A DNA stretch of 64,000 nucleotides from positions 988,529 to 1,052,528 of the forward strand of contig NZ_WBKF01000001.1 of NCBI RefSeq assembly GCF_008831235.1. Direction: 5' to 3'. The notes beneath the pieces are model-generated. The model saw only the letters and a list, made by a program, of their open reading frames with translations. It did no database searches and was not told the origin of the DNA. This document shows positions 31,008 to 40,345 of this stretch, piece after piece. This stretch comes from Pseudoclavibacter sp. CFCC 11306 (GTDB lineage Bacteria > Actinomycetota > Actinomycetes > Actinomycetales > Microbacteriaceae). Position 1 is the stretch's first letter, and every line of letters begins with the position of its first letter. The position numbers and the translations under genes were made by a program.

Positions 31008-32054
31008 TTGCGTAAGTATCAAGGAATCGCCGTCGTCGGTATGACGGCCGCGCTGCTGGTTGGCCTGGCCGGCTGCTCGGGATCATCGAGTTCATCAGCA
31101 GACGGCGAGCAGGATGGCGACAGCGTCATCACGTACAACAGCCCGAAGGAATGGGGCAACTACGGCGAGGTGCTCTCGTCGTTCACACAGGAAACCGGCA
31201 TCCAGGCGCCCAACGACCCCAAGAACTCGGGCCAGGCACTCGCTGCCATGCAGTCGGAACGCGACGCACCGGTGGCAGACGTCGCCTATGTGGGCATCGC
31301 GTTCGCACAGCAACTGACCGATGCCGGCCTGCTGCAGCCCTACACGCCGAAGGGCACCGATGACGAGGCGGCAGACCTCAAATCTTCCGAGGGCCTGTGG
31401 CACACCGTGCACACCGGCACCGTCGCGTTCATCGTGAACAAAGATGCATTGGACGACCTGCCGACGCCGACCTCATGGGCCGATCTACTCAAGAGCGAAT
31501 ACCACGGCAAAGTCGGCTATTTGGATCCGTCGCAGGCAGCGGTCGGCTATTCGGTCGCTACCGCGGCGAACCTCGCCATGGGCGGTGACCTCGACAATTG
31601 GCAGCCCGGCCTCGACTACCTCGGCAAGCTCAAAGACAACGGCGCGGTCACTCCCGCTCAGACCGCAACGGCCAAGGTCTCTCAGGGAGAGATCCCCATT
31701 CTCATCGACACCGACTTCAACGGCTACAACCTCAAAGACAAGGGCAGCAACGTCGACGTGGTGATTCCACAGGAGGGCAGTCTGCAGATGCCGTATGTCG
31801 TCGGCCTGGTCAAAGACGCCCCGCACCCGAACAACGGCAAGCGGCTGCTCGACTTCTACTTCTCTGAGCAGGGGCAGTCGCTCTTCGCCAAGGGCTACAT
31901 GCGCCCGGCCCTCGGCTCCATGCCCGATGACGTCAAGTCGAAGGTGCTGCCCGACGCTGACTACGAGCGCGCCAAGACCGTCGACTTCATCAAGATGGGC
32001 AGTGAGCAGAAGTCGTTCATCGACCACTACACGGCTCAGGTCGCCAACCGCTGA
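31008..32054 (+). CDS. ABC transporter substrate-binding lipoprotein (AfuA/PotD-like type)
   Basis: A 348-aa lipoprotein: signal YQGIAVVGMTAALLVGLAGC ends in the lipobox LAGC. The mature protein begins with a Ser/Gly linker and VITYNSPKEWGNYGEVLSSF, then TGTVAFIVNKDALDDLPTPTSW, a pattern of cluster D binding proteins that take iron, polyamines, hexose phosphates or phosphonates. Start is TTG 31008 with GAGGAG six bases upstream; no ATG fits the signal peptide. First gene of a five-gene operon with two permeases, an ATPase and a metallo-hydrolase. The ligand is not readable. Confidence 0.87.
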   Translation: MRKYQGIAVVGMTAALLVGLAGCSGSSSSSADGEQDGDSVITYNSPKEWGNYGEVLSSFTQETGIQAPNDPKNSGQALAAMQSERDAPVADVAYVGIAFAQQLTDAGLLQPYTPKGTDDEAADLKSSEGLWHTVHTGTVAFIVNKDALDDLPTPTSWADLLKSEYHGKVGYLDPSQAAVGYSVATAANLAMGGDLDNWQPGLDYLGKLKDNGAVTPAQTATAKVSQGEIPILIDTDFNGYNLKDKGSNVDVVIPQEGSLQMPYVVGLVKDAPHPNNGKRLLDFYFSEQGQSLFAKGYMRPALGSMPDDVKSKVLPDADYERAKTVDFIKMGSEQKSFIDHYTAQVANR

Positions 32055-32055
32055 C

Positions 32056-32925
32056 ATGGGCATTCAGCACTCCCCACGGGCCGCCCGAAGTCAGTCGACA
32101 GCCGGCTGGCTTCTGGCGGCCCTGCCCGGGACGATTCTGCTGGTCTTCTTCGGCATCGTTCCCCTTGCCTTTCTGCTGATGTCGTCGCTGGGGCTCGGAA
32201 GACTCGGCACCGGCGAGAGCGCCGGGCCGACGCTGTCGTACCTCGCGCAGGCGTTCACGAATGGCCCGCTGCTCTCAGAGCTCTGCAACTCGCTGCTGAT
32301 CGCCGGCGGCGCAGCCGCCATCACGACCATCGCCGCCGTTCCGATCTGCATCGCCCTGAGCCGACGGGCACGCACGGGGCGCCCGACGTCACTGAGCGAA
32401 GCGATTCTGACGCTGCCCATGTCACTGCCCGGAACGATCATGGGCTTCTTCGCGATCATCTTGATCGGCCGCACCGGCATCCTCGGTGCCATGATTCCGG
32501 CGCTGAACGGCGTGGCCTACATGCCGCTCGGCATTCTGATCGCCTACATCTCATTCTCACTGCCACGTGCCGTGTCACCGCTGAGGGCGGCAGTAGAAGG
32601 TCTCGACAGCGACGCGATCGACACGTCACGGGTGCTTGGCGCCTCGGCTGCCCAGTCGTGGTTCACCGTCACGCTTCCCACTCTGCTGCCGGCCATGGTC
32701 AGCGTATTCGGAACCGTCGCCGCCGTCGCGCTGGGGGGATACGGCACCATCGCCACGCTTTCGGAGGGCAGCATGCGTCTGCTGCCGCTGTCGGTGTCTG
32801 ACGCGCTGACGAATCACTACGCGATTGCACAGGCCTCGGCTCTCGCCATCGTTCTCGCCCTGACTGCGACTGGCATTCTCATCGTCTCTCGACTGCTCAC
32901 CTCACGATTGGAGCATTCCCGTTGA
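32056..32925 (+). CDS. ABC transporter permease
   Basis: A 289-aa inner-membrane subunit starting at ATG 32056, directly after the binding-protein stop. First helix LLAALPGTILLVFFGIVPLAFLL; the EAA loop SDAIDTSRVLGASAAQSWFTVTLP is recognisable. Family features match the PotB/AfuB group rather than MalF. It overlaps the next permease gene by 4 bp (TTGA). Confidence 0.9.
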   Translation: MGIQHSPRAARSQSTAGWLLAALPGTILLVFFGIVPLAFLLMSSLGLGRLGTGESAGPTLSYLAQAFTNGPLLSELCNSLLIAGGAAAITTIAAVPICIALSRRARTGRPTSLSEAILTLPMSLPGTIMGFFAIILIGRTGILGAMIPALNGVAYMPLGILIAYISFSLPRAVSPLRAAVEGLDSDAIDTSRVLGASAAQSWFTVTLPTLLPAMVSVFGTVAAVALGGYGTIATLSEGSMRLLPLSVSDALTNHYAIAQASALAIVLALTATGILIVSRLLTSRLEHSR

Positions 32926-33716
32926 ATCGTACTTCCTGGAGTGACCGTCTGGCCGTCTGGGTGGCACTCGCCTTCACCCTCATTCCCATCGGCGCCTGCT
33001 TCGTCGCGGCCACCAGCGTGAACTTCGCCCAAGGTCCATGGGGCGCAGGCATCACCTTCGAATGGCTTGCCCAAGCCGTGTCACAGCTCGGCCCCATGCT
33101 CACCCGCAGCCTCGCTCTGGCGGCGGTCATCGCGGTCGCCAACCTCGTGTTCGGCTACGGCCTGAGCGGTTGGATCGCGCGCAGCGGCTCCAGGCTGTCG
33201 AAGCTCGTCGGCCAGGTGGTGAACCTTCCGCTTGCTGTGCCAGGCATCGCTTTGGGCATCGCTCTCGTCACGTTGTACCCCAAGCTGCGTGCCAGTGGTC
33301 TGCTGTTGGCATGCGGGCACTTGGTCTTCACACTCCCGTTCACCCTCGCGACGCTGATTCCAGCGCTGCGAGATCCTGCAGTGCAAGAGGCCGAGATCGT
33401 CGCTCGCACACTCGGGGCGCGAACGCTCACCCGCGCACGCACCGTGACCCTCCCAGCCATACGAATCGCTCTGGGGCAGGCGGCCATCACCGCTTTCGCC
33501 CTGTCATTCGGCGAGTTCAACATCAGCTTCTTCGTCAACCCGCCGGCCTCGACCTTCGCTCCGTTCGCACTGTTCGACGCCTATGCGACGCAGCGCCTCG
33601 AGGTGGCCTCAGCCGAGACCATTCTTTTTCTGCTCTGCCTACTGCCGGTGCTGCTCGTTGTCGTGCTGCTGACCCGGCGTCAGAGCTCTTCTGCCACAAT
33701 CACACGAAAGGCCTGA
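32922..33716 (+). CDS. ABC transporter permease
   Basis: The partner permease (264 aa), starting with TTG 32922 inside the stop of the preceding gene. Six helices are predictable, first WVALAFTLIPIGACFVAATS; EAA loop QEAEIVARTLGARTLTRARTVTLP. PotC-like group. The ATPase gene begins 3 bp after its stop codon. Confidence 0.9.
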   Translation: MNRTSWSDRLAVWVALAFTLIPIGACFVAATSVNFAQGPWGAGITFEWLAQAVSQLGPMLTRSLALAAVIAVANLVFGYGLSGWIARSGSRLSKLVGQVVNLPLAVPGIALGIALVTLYPKLRASGLLLACGHLVFTLPFTLATLIPALRDPAVQEAEIVARTLGARTLTRARTVTLPAIRIALGQAAITAFALSFGEFNISFFVNPPASTFAPFALFDAYATQRLEVASAETILFLLCLLPVLLVVVLLTRRQSSSATITRKA

Positions 33717-33719
33717 CTC

Positions 33720-34862
33720 TTGTCTGATCCCAAGCGCACCGCAGAGGGCCGCGACCGCGGTCTGCGCATCGAAAGCCTGCACGTCTCGTACGGCAGTCAG
33801 ACTGTGCTCTCTGACATAACCCTCGACGTGCCCGCCGGTCGCACCCTCGCGATCGTGGGACCATCAGGCTGCGGCAAGAGCACGCTGCTCAAGACGATCT
33901 GCGGACTGCTCACACCTGACTCTGGAACGATCACGCTCGCCGGGCGAAACATCACCTCGCTCGCTTCAGAGCGGCGAAACATCGGCCTCGTGCCGCAGAA
34001 CTACGCGCTCTTCCCGCACCTCAATGTGCAGCGCAACGTCGAGTACGGGCTGCGCGTGCGCCACGTGCCGCGTGACGAACGCTCTCGTCGTGTTCAGGAG
34101 GCGCTCTCGTTCGTACAGCTCGAAGACCTTGCCCGTCGTCGCACCAACGAACTCTCTGGCGGGCAGCGACAGCGTGTGGCTCTGGCACGTGCGCTGGTAA
34201 TAAGCCCCGATGCGCTGCTGCTCGACGAGCCTCTCTCGGCGCTCGACCCGCAGCTGCGGGTGAGCATGCGACGCCAGCTGCGCAGCATACTTCAGTCGGT
34301 GACCAACAGTGTGCAGGTTATCGTCACCCACGATCAGCAGGAAGCCATGACCATGGCCGACCTCGTGGCCGTCATGCGCGACGGTCACGTGGTGCAGGTC
34401 GGTTCGCCTCAAGAGATCTGGGCACACCCGGCAGACGCATTCGTCGCCGATTTTCTCTGCAATGCGTCTCTGCTCGACGTGACCGTCACCGATTCGGCGG
34501 TGCACGCCTTCGACGGCACCTGGAGCATTCCCAATGTGGCGTTCGACGAGGTTCCCGCACCCGGCTCTGCACGCATGCTGGTACGCCGCGACAGTCTCGA
34601 GGCGAGCCCGTCGCTCGTCTCGCCGAGCGCATCCTCGCAACGGGCGGCGCTGCACGACCATCCCTCAGCATCCGTCATCGGTCTCGTGCTCGCTTCTGAG
34701 TACACCGGCGAGCGACACCTGCTGACAGTCGACGTCTCAGGCACTCGGCTTCCTGTCACGATGTCGCCCGAAGACGGCCGTCAGGTTCAGGTCGGGGCTC
34801 ACGTCGGCCTGTCACTGCGACCCGGTGGGGCCATGCTCTTCGCCGAGGAGGCCGCACGATGA
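33720..34862 (+). CDS. ABC transporter ATPase (PotA/FbpC type)
   Basis: A 380-aa nucleotide-binding subunit. Walker A GPSGCGKST near residue 48, Q-loop LVPQNYALFPHL, signature LSGGQRQRVALARALV, Walker B ALLLDEPLSALDPQLR and H-loop VIVTHDQQEAMT are intact. A TOBE-like C-terminal domain follows (ending SLRPGGAMLFAEEAAR). Start TTG 33720. It overlaps the hydrolase gene by 4 bp (ATGA). Confidence 0.92.
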   Translation: MSDPKRTAEGRDRGLRIESLHVSYGSQTVLSDITLDVPAGRTLAIVGPSGCGKSTLLKTICGLLTPDSGTITLAGRNITSLASERRNIGLVPQNYALFPHLNVQRNVEYGLRVRHVPRDERSRRVQEALSFVQLEDLARRRTNELSGGQRQRVALARALVISPDALLLDEPLSALDPQLRVSMRRQLRSILQSVTNSVQVIVTHDQQEAMTMADLVAVMRDGHVVQVGSPQEIWAHPADAFVADFLCNASLLDVTVTDSAVHAFDGTWSIPNVAFDEVPAPGSARMLVRRDSLEASPSLVSPSASSQRAALHDHPSASVIGLVLASEYTGERHLLTVDVSGTRLPVTMSPEDGRQVQVGAHVGLSLRPGGAMLFAEEAAR

Positions 34863-35662
34863 CGCTGCGCATTGAGATTCTCGGCGCCAACGCCACCGCG
34901 CCGACGAAGTGCGGCCCCGCTTCGGGGTCGCTGGTTCTGGCAGGCGACGCCTGCATCTTGGTCGACGCCGGCCCCGGTGTCATGGGTGAGTTCTGCCGCC
35001 GACATGAGCTCTCTGAGATCGCTGCGATCACGCTGACCCATCTGCATGCGGATCACTGCCTGGATCTGATGGCCCTCGCCTACCGGTGGACGTTTCCCGA
35101 GGTGCTCCCTCGCATTCCCCTGTATCTTCCGGCCGGCGAGACGCATCGAGTGCGGGACTTCGACGCGCTCTTCGGCATTCCGACCCTGCCCACGATGCAC
35201 AGCCCGATCGAGGGCAGCTTTCGGCTCGCCGAGACGCCGACCGGGAGCGCACCTGACGCAGTGACTCCGGCCCTGCCGCCCCGGCTGGGCGGGCTCAAGC
35301 TCGCGACGGCGGCCGCCCACCACGCCGTCCCGACCGCCTGCCAGCGCTTCGAACTCGACGGCCGCGTCGTGTCGTTCACCGGCGACACCAGTGACTGCCC
35401 AAGTCTCAGAAGCGGCATTGCCGGCAGCGACGTGCTTGTCTGCGAATGCACCTATCTCGACGGCGATCCCACGGTGCTCAGCGGCCACGGGCACCTGACC
35501 GCCACACAGGCCGGCAGGCTTGCCGCTGAGACCGGTGTGCGTCATCTCGTGCTGAATCACTTCAGCACCGATGACATGCATGACGAGGCACGGCGACGCG
35601 CGGCCGAGCATTTCGACGGCCCGATCACAGTCGCCGAGCCCGGTCTGTGCATCGAGGTGTGA
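34859..35662 (+). CDS. Metallo-beta-lactamase-fold hydrolase (RNase Z/PhnP-like)
   Basis: A 267-aa zinc hydrolase. The metal motif THLHADHCLDL is at about 59-69, preceded by ILVDAGPGVMGEF; further ligands are in VSFTGDTSDC and LNHFSTDDMHDEARR near the end. The shape resembles RNase Z and cyclic-phosphodiesterase (PhnP-like) enzymes. It is translationally coupled to the importer ATPase, which suggests that it hydrolyses the imported compound or a derivative, for example a phosphodiester. That function is inference from context, not from residues. Confidence 0.75.
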   Translation: MTLRIEILGANATAPTKCGPASGSLVLAGDACILVDAGPGVMGEFCRRHELSEIAAITLTHLHADHCLDLMALAYRWTFPEVLPRIPLYLPAGETHRVRDFDALFGIPTLPTMHSPIEGSFRLAETPTGSAPDAVTPALPPRLGGLKLATAAAHHAVPTACQRFELDGRVVSFTGDTSDCPSLRSGIAGSDVLVCECTYLDGDPTVLSGHGHLTATQAGRLAAETGVRHLVLNHFSTDDMHDEARRRAAEHFDGPITVAEPGLCIEV

Positions 35663-35743
35663 GCGCCGGCGCGGGGCGCACGGTGGCCCGCCCAGCGCCG
35701 ACTCGCTCTGTGCCCTCACAACGTGTCGCCGTAAGATGTTCGG

Positions 35744-36259
35744 ATGAACCCGAACCTTGGCCCGGCCCCAGCTCAGCGGCCGAGGGCCGACTCGGGAACG
35801 CCACGCGTACGCCCAGACCAGCACGGGGTCGAACGAGCACGGCAGCGTGTTCGCCGGCGCCGTTGGATCGCCGCCATGCTGCTCGCCTGCTACGTCATCG
35901 GGCTCGCGTTCATCGCGCTGTGGCCCACGCCGGTCGACAGTGACGTCAGCCCGCAGCTCGCGCACGTTCTGAAGTGGCTGAATCAGCACGGCATCCCCGC
36001 ATTCTTCGACTACTCATTCGTCGAGCGATCGGCCAACGTGCTGCTCTTCGTGCCCGCAGGCCTACTGCTCGCGATGCTCATGGCGCGGCACCGGTGGTGG
36101 CTGGCCCTGGCCATCTGCGTGGTGGGCTCGTGTCTGATCGAGCTGGGACAGCTGCTGCTGCTCCCCGCCCGCTACGCCACACTCGACGACGTCGTGATGA
36201 ACAGTCTCGGCGCACTCATCGGCGTCGGCATCGCAGCACTCGTCACGCGCCGCAGCTGA
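35744..36259 (+). CDS. VanZ-family membrane protein
   Basis: A 171-aa protein with a disordered basic N-terminus (1-40), then four membrane segments: AAMLLACYVIGLAFIALWP, SANVLLFVPAGLLLAMLM, WWLALAICVVGSCLIELGQL and GALIGVGIAALV. The pattern N(V/L)LLFVP followed by an E-x-x-Q-(L) and a DD(V)xxNSLGALIG stretch is the VanZ/RDD-type signature. VanZ proteins are linked to low-level teicoplanin resistance in some Firmicutes; in actinobacteria their role is not known. It is separate from the upstream operon (81-bp gap) and converges on the response regulator gene. Confidence 0.88.
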   Translation: MNPNLGPAPAQRPRADSGTPRVRPDQHGVERARQRVRRRRWIAAMLLACYVIGLAFIALWPTPVDSDVSPQLAHVLKWLNQHGIPAFFDYSFVERSANVLLFVPAGLLLAMLMARHRWWLALAICVVGSCLIELGQLLLLPARYATLDDVVMNSLGALIGVGIAALVTRRS

Positions 36260-36282
36260 CCGTCGCACCGCCGCACCGCGTG

Positions 36283-36942
36283 TCACCGCACGAGTCGGTA
36301 CCGATGCTCCGGGCGTCCGGCCTGCCCGTACTGCAACTGCACCTGTACGATGCCCTCCCCCGCCAGCGTGGTCAGATACCGCTGCGCCGTCGACCTCGAC
36401 ACTCCGATCGAATCCGCTACCTGCTGAGCCGACACCACATCCTGTGCCTCTTCGAGCGCGGTCACGACCGCGCGCTCCGTCTCGGAACGCGACCGCGGAG
36501 CTGCGGCATCGCCGCTGTGCAGAATGCGCTGGGCGCGCTCGACCGCCTCCTGATCGATCTGAGTGCCCTCGCGCAGCACACGGCGATAGCGCAGATAGGC
36601 CTCCAGCCGCGCTGTGAGCAGTGTGCGCGCGAACGGTTTGATCAGCATGCCCAGTGCACCGCTGCGCAGCACCTGCCGCACGGTCACGGCGTCGTTCGCC
36701 GCGCTCAGTACAAAGGCGTCGACGTCGATCTCGCGCAGCAGCGAGATCCCACTGACATCCGGAAGATACAGGTCGAGAAGCAGCAGATCGGGCTGTTCAT
36801 GACGCACCGCCTCGATCGCCGCACGCCCCGAGTGAACCGGTTCCAGAGCGCTGAATCCCTCCACAGCGTCGACGTATCGCGCATGCAGGTCGGCCACGCG
36901 AAAGTCGTCGTCGACGATGAGCACCCGATGATCGGTCATCAT
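36283..36942 (-). CDS. Response regulator, CitB/DcuR family
   Basis: A 219-aa regulator with a receiver domain (acidic pocket VLIVDDDF, phospho-acceptor Asp57 in LLLLDLYLPDV, Lys in MLIKPFAR) and a C-terminal winged-helix-like domain (ADSIGVSRSTAQRYLTTLAGEG) as in CitB/DcuR regulators. Start ATG 36942 overlaps the kinase stop by 4 bp; a second ATG follows immediately. A longer open frame to 37059 lies inside the kinase gene and is not used. Likely activates citMHS in response to the partner kinase. Confidence 0.93.
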   Translation of the reverse strand: MMTDHRVLIVDDDFRVADLHARYVDAVEGFSALEPVHSGRAAIEAVRHEQPDLLLLDLYLPDVSGISLLREIDVDAFVLSAANDAVTVRQVLRSGALGMLIKPFARTLLTARLEAYLRYRRVLREGTQIDQEAVERAQRILHSGDAAAPRSRSETERAVVTALEEAQDVVSAQQVADSIGVSRSTAQRYLTTLAGEGIVQVQLQYGQAGRPEHRYRLVR

Positions 36943-38756
36943 TCCTCGTTCTCTGCATCGTTCACGGTGGCACACTGCTGAGTCTCGACCTCGACCGTGT
37001 TGGGCAGACGTGCGCAGAACACCGCGCCCCCGTTCTCTGTTCGCGCGGAGGCCACCCACACGTCGCCTCCCATTCGCCTGGCGATCTCACGACTGAGCGG
37101 CAGCCCGATGCCTCGGCCGTGTGCACCGGCCAGCAGACCTCCGCGCTGTGTGCGGATGCCGCCCGACAGCCCGCCTGCCGCCTCACTGAATTCACCGGCT
37201 CGGGTTTCGACAGACTGTACGGCATCGAGCGTGTACAGCTGTTCTGTGGTCGTGACGAACGGATCGGTGCCGGCAGGCACGCCGTCACCGGAGTCGGCGA
37301 CGACCAACACGCATTCGTCTCCGTCGTTCATGATCTCGACCTCGACCCAGGGCTGTGCGGCGACGTCGTCATTCCTCTCGGCATTGATCGCCGCCCGCAA
37401 CGCGTTGTCGACCAGGTTGCCGAGCACAGTGGCGATCGTCTCGGCGTCGTGCACCCGACCGTTCACCGCCGTCTCTGAGCCGACGGTCAGCAGCACGCCG
37501 TGCTCTGCGGCCTGCGTGCCTTTGGCGCCGAGGAACGCCTGCAGGTACGGATCGCTGACACGGTCGAGATGCCGCACCGGGTACCGCAGCGGCCCATGTT
37601 CGAGCAGCCTGCCGAGATACCGCCGCGCCTCGTCGGTCTGCCCGACCTCGAGCAGACCGTGCACCGCATGCAGACGGTTCGCGAACTCGTGACGCTGCAC
37701 GCGCAGGGCCTGACTCATCGCATCCACTGCCTGCAGTCGTTCGGTCATCTGCAGCACGTCGGTCTTGTCTCGCAGAATGACCACGCAGCCCACATCGTGA
37801 CCGCCGCGGCCCACAGGTCGCACGTCTGCGAGCACGACACGACTCGCGACGACGGTTTCGAGTGCGCATCCACGTCGATCGGCCAGCGTTCGACGCACGG
37901 CGCGATGCAGATCCTCGGGCAGCGAGAGGTCGGCCCACCGGCGTCCTACCAGCGTTCCGTCGCCGATCAGTCGAATCGCGACGTCGTTCGCAGTGGTGAC
38001 GGCACCGTCATCACCCACTCCGATCACTCCTTCGTCAACGCTCTCCAGCGTTGCCTCCTGGTTCTGCGCGAAGCTCACGAAGTCTTCGGGCCTGACCCCC
38101 AGGGTGAGCCGCCGCAGTCGCCGCCAGACCAAGATCGATGCGACGACACCGAGCAGCACCGTGCCGAGTGCGGCGAGCGCCACCGGCCAGAGCGCGGCGG
38201 GGAGCCCCGACCAGATCAGATCTCGAGAAAGCCCGACGCTCACCTCGCCGATCACCGAGCCGTCAGACGGCGAGCGCAGAGGAACCTTCGCACGTGCGGA
38301 TTGGCCGAGCGTTCCGCGCTCTTCGATCTGGACTTCTTCTCCCTGCAGCACGGGCCCCATGTCGGTGCTCACCGGCCGCCCGATCTCGTCCGGGTTCGGG
38401 TGTGAGAGACGAATGCCGTCGCGGCCTGCCACCACGACGAAGAGGGCTCCTGTTCGCTCGCGCACGGCCTCTGCGGTGCGAGCCACGTCGGTGCGCGCAG
38501 AGACGGCTTCGGCCGCCTCGGCGTCTGAATGATGGATGTCGTCGCGGCTGAGTTCGACGGCGCGCTGCACCTGAGGGTCGCTCGCGACGCTCCGCGCGAT
38601 CGCAGTCGACTCGGCCTGCGCCTGGTCGAGACGCTGCTGCCAGGTGATCCAGCTGAACGCGCCGGAGAGCACAAGGGCGACGCCGAGCATCATGACCAGC
38701 TGCAGCACGATGATCTGGCCGGTGAACGACCAATGGCGGCGGGGCGTGCGGGTCAT
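36939..38756 (-). CDS. Sensor histidine kinase, CitA/DcuS family
   Basis: A 605-aa membrane kinase. Membrane helices at about 13-37 and 187-211 flank an extracytoplasmic PAS-like sensor domain with SHPNPDEIGRPV, the conserved citrate/dicarboxylate-sensor motif. A cytoplasmic PAS domain follows, then the SpoOB-like dimerisation helix with His356 (RVQRHEFANRLHAVHGLL) and the HATPase domain (NLVDNALRAA, DSGDGVP). Start ATG 38756 follows AAGGAG; an in-frame upstream start adds only nine residues. Coupled to the regulator and divergent from the citrate carrier, so the ligand is most likely citrate or a related acid. Confidence 0.94.
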   Translation of the reverse strand: MTRTPRRHWSFTGQIIVLQLVMMLGVALVLSGAFSWITWQQRLDQAQAESTAIARSVASDPQVQRAVELSRDDIHHSDAEAAEAVSARTDVARTAEAVRERTGALFVVVAGRDGIRLSHPNPDEIGRPVSTDMGPVLQGEEVQIEERGTLGQSARAKVPLRSPSDGSVIGEVSVGLSRDLIWSGLPAALWPVALAALGTVLLGVVASILVWRRLRRLTLGVRPEDFVSFAQNQEATLESVDEGVIGVGDDGAVTTANDVAIRLIGDGTLVGRRWADLSLPEDLHRAVRRTLADRRGCALETVVASRVVLADVRPVGRGGHDVGCVVILRDKTDVLQMTERLQAVDAMSQALRVQRHEFANRLHAVHGLLEVGQTDEARRYLGRLLEHGPLRYPVRHLDRVSDPYLQAFLGAKGTQAAEHGVLLTVGSETAVNGRVHDAETIATVLGNLVDNALRAAINAERNDDVAAQPWVEVEIMNDGDECVLVVADSGDGVPAGTDPFVTTTEQLYTLDAVQSVETRAGEFSEAAGGLSGGIRTQRGGLLAGAHGRGIGLPLSREIARRMGGDVWVASARTENGGAVFCARLPNTVEVETQQCATVNDAENEE

Positions 38757-38944
38757 GAGCTCCTTTTCTCGGTCGATAGGCATTCAGCCTAGCGACACCT
38801 CGATCATGACATCTCGGTGACCACACAGTGCCGTGCACAGAATGCACACAATAGGTTTTTCGCGACTTTCGCAGTCCAATGCGTACAACCGCGCCCGAAG
38901 CCCTCGGCCCTGTCTAGTCTGACGTCGGCACGCCGCTTCTGTTT

Positions 38945-38959
38945 CCCCGCAGGGCGGGG
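38945..38959. promoter_or_regulatory. Short GC hairpin in the citMHS leader
   Basis: CCCCGC-AGG-GCGGGG is a perfect 6-bp stem with a 3-base loop, ending 36 bp before the carrier start and followed by no T run. It lies in the 239-bp divergent region that must hold the kinase and carrier promoters. Role unknown; it could be an operator half or a leader structure. Confidence 0.4.
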
Positions 38960-38995
38960 TGCCGCTTTCTCGACAGCGCTGACAAAGGAGTCATT

Positions 38996-40327
38996 ATGCT
39001 CGTCATTCTCGGTTTCGGGATGATCCTCACCTTCATGGTGCTGATCATGACAAAACGTCTCTCGCCCGCCGTGGCACTGATCGCGGTGCCCACGATCTTC
39101 GCTCTGTTCACCGGCATCGGCTGGGGTCTCGGCGATGCGATCACGCCGGCGGTCAAAAGTCTGGCACCGACCATGGCGCTGCTCACTTTCGCCATCGTGT
39201 TCTTCGGCACCATGCTCGACGTCGGCCTCTTCGACCCGCTTGTGCGCGGTATCACCAAGGTGTGCGGCACTGACCCGGTGAAGATCGTGGTCGGCACCGC
39301 CGTGCTGGCGGCCGTCGTATCACTCGACGGCGACGGGTCGACCACATTCATCGTCGTCACCTCTGCACTGCTGCCGATCTATCTCAAGATGGGCCTGAGC
39401 CCTGTGGTGCTGACCTGTGTCGCCGGTCTGGCGAACGGCACGATGAACATCATTCCGTGGGGAGGGCCCACAGTGCGAGCCGCTGCGGCGCTGCAGGTCA
39501 GCGCGACAGACGTGTTCGTGCCGATGCTCCCCTCGCTCGGCGTCGGGCTGCTGGTGATGCTCGCGTTCGCCTGGCACCTCGGCGTACTCGAACGGCGGCG
39601 TCTGGCAACGGCAAATGGCTTCTCAGGCTCGGTGAACACCGAAGTGCTCACGACCGTCTCACAGGACAGCCTGGTCAGCGGCATGCTCGACCCCGACCGT
39701 GAGAAGCGTCGCCCGAAGCTCTTCTGGTTCAACGCCGTGCTGACCCTGGCCGTGCTGGTGCTGCTCGTCGTCGACGTGCTGCCGCTCTACTACGTCTTCA
39801 TGCTGGGCACCGCACTGGCCCTCATCGTGAACTTTCCCAAGCCGAGCGCACAGTTCGAGCAGCTCGTCGCCCACGCGTCCAGCGTGCTCTCGGTGGTCTC
39901 GATGGTCATGGCCGCAGCCGTGCTGATCGGCGTGCTCGACGGCACGGGCATGGTCGACGCGATGTCGAACTGGCTGGTCTCGATCATCCCGAGCTCACTC
40001 GGCCCGTACTTGGCGGTCATCACCGGCGTGCTCAGCATTCCGATGACCTTCTTCATCAGTAACGACGCGTTCTACTACGGCATGCTGCCGGTGCTGGCGC
40101 AGAGCGCCCAGCAGTTCGGCATCGAGCCCGTCGAGATGGCCCGGGCTTCGATCATCGGGCAGCCGTTCCATCTGCAGTCGCCGCTGGTGCCCGCCATCCT
40201 GCTGCTGGTCACCCTGGCCAAGGTCGACTTGGGCGATCATCACAAGAAGGTGCTGTGGCGGGCGGCGGCCGTGTCGATCGTGATGCTCGTCGTCGGCGTG
40301 CTGGTCGGAGTCATCCCCTTCGGCTGA
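38996..40327 (+). CDS. CitMHS-family citrate-metal:H+ symporter
   Basis: A 443-aa carrier with about 12 hydrophobic segments. It begins MLVILGFGMILTFMVLIMTK and has the family segments SLDGDGSTTFIVVTSALLP and LANGTMNIIPWGGPT, plus PMTFFISNDAFYYGMLPVL near residue 345, all typical of CitMHS proteins (citrate taken up with Mg2+ or Ca2+). AAAGGAG lies seven bases before ATG 38996. Divergent from citA/citB-type genes, consistent with induction by external citrate. No citrate lyase genes are in the window. Confidence 0.93.
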   Translation: MLVILGFGMILTFMVLIMTKRLSPAVALIAVPTIFALFTGIGWGLGDAITPAVKSLAPTMALLTFAIVFFGTMLDVGLFDPLVRGITKVCGTDPVKIVVGTAVLAAVVSLDGDGSTTFIVVTSALLPIYLKMGLSPVVLTCVAGLANGTMNIIPWGGPTVRAAAALQVSATDVFVPMLPSLGVGLLVMLAFAWHLGVLERRRLATANGFSGSVNTEVLTTVSQDSLVSGMLDPDREKRRPKLFWFNAVLTLAVLVLLVVDVLPLYYVFMLGTALALIVNFPKPSAQFEQLVAHASSVLSVVSMVMAAAVLIGVLDGTGMVDAMSNWLVSIIPSSLGPYLAVITGVLSIPMTFFISNDAFYYGMLPVLAQSAQQFGIEPVEMARASIIGQPFHLQSPLVPAILLLVTLAKVDLGDHHKKVLWRAAAVSIVMLVVGVLVGVIPFG

Positions 40328-40345
40328 TCGGCCTGGGGCTGACGC

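Noticed and set aside
35663-35743. GC-rich inverted repeat after the metallo-hydrolase as an intrinsic terminator
   Set aside because: The GGCGC/GCGCC stem is broken by a bulge and mismatch and there is no T run.
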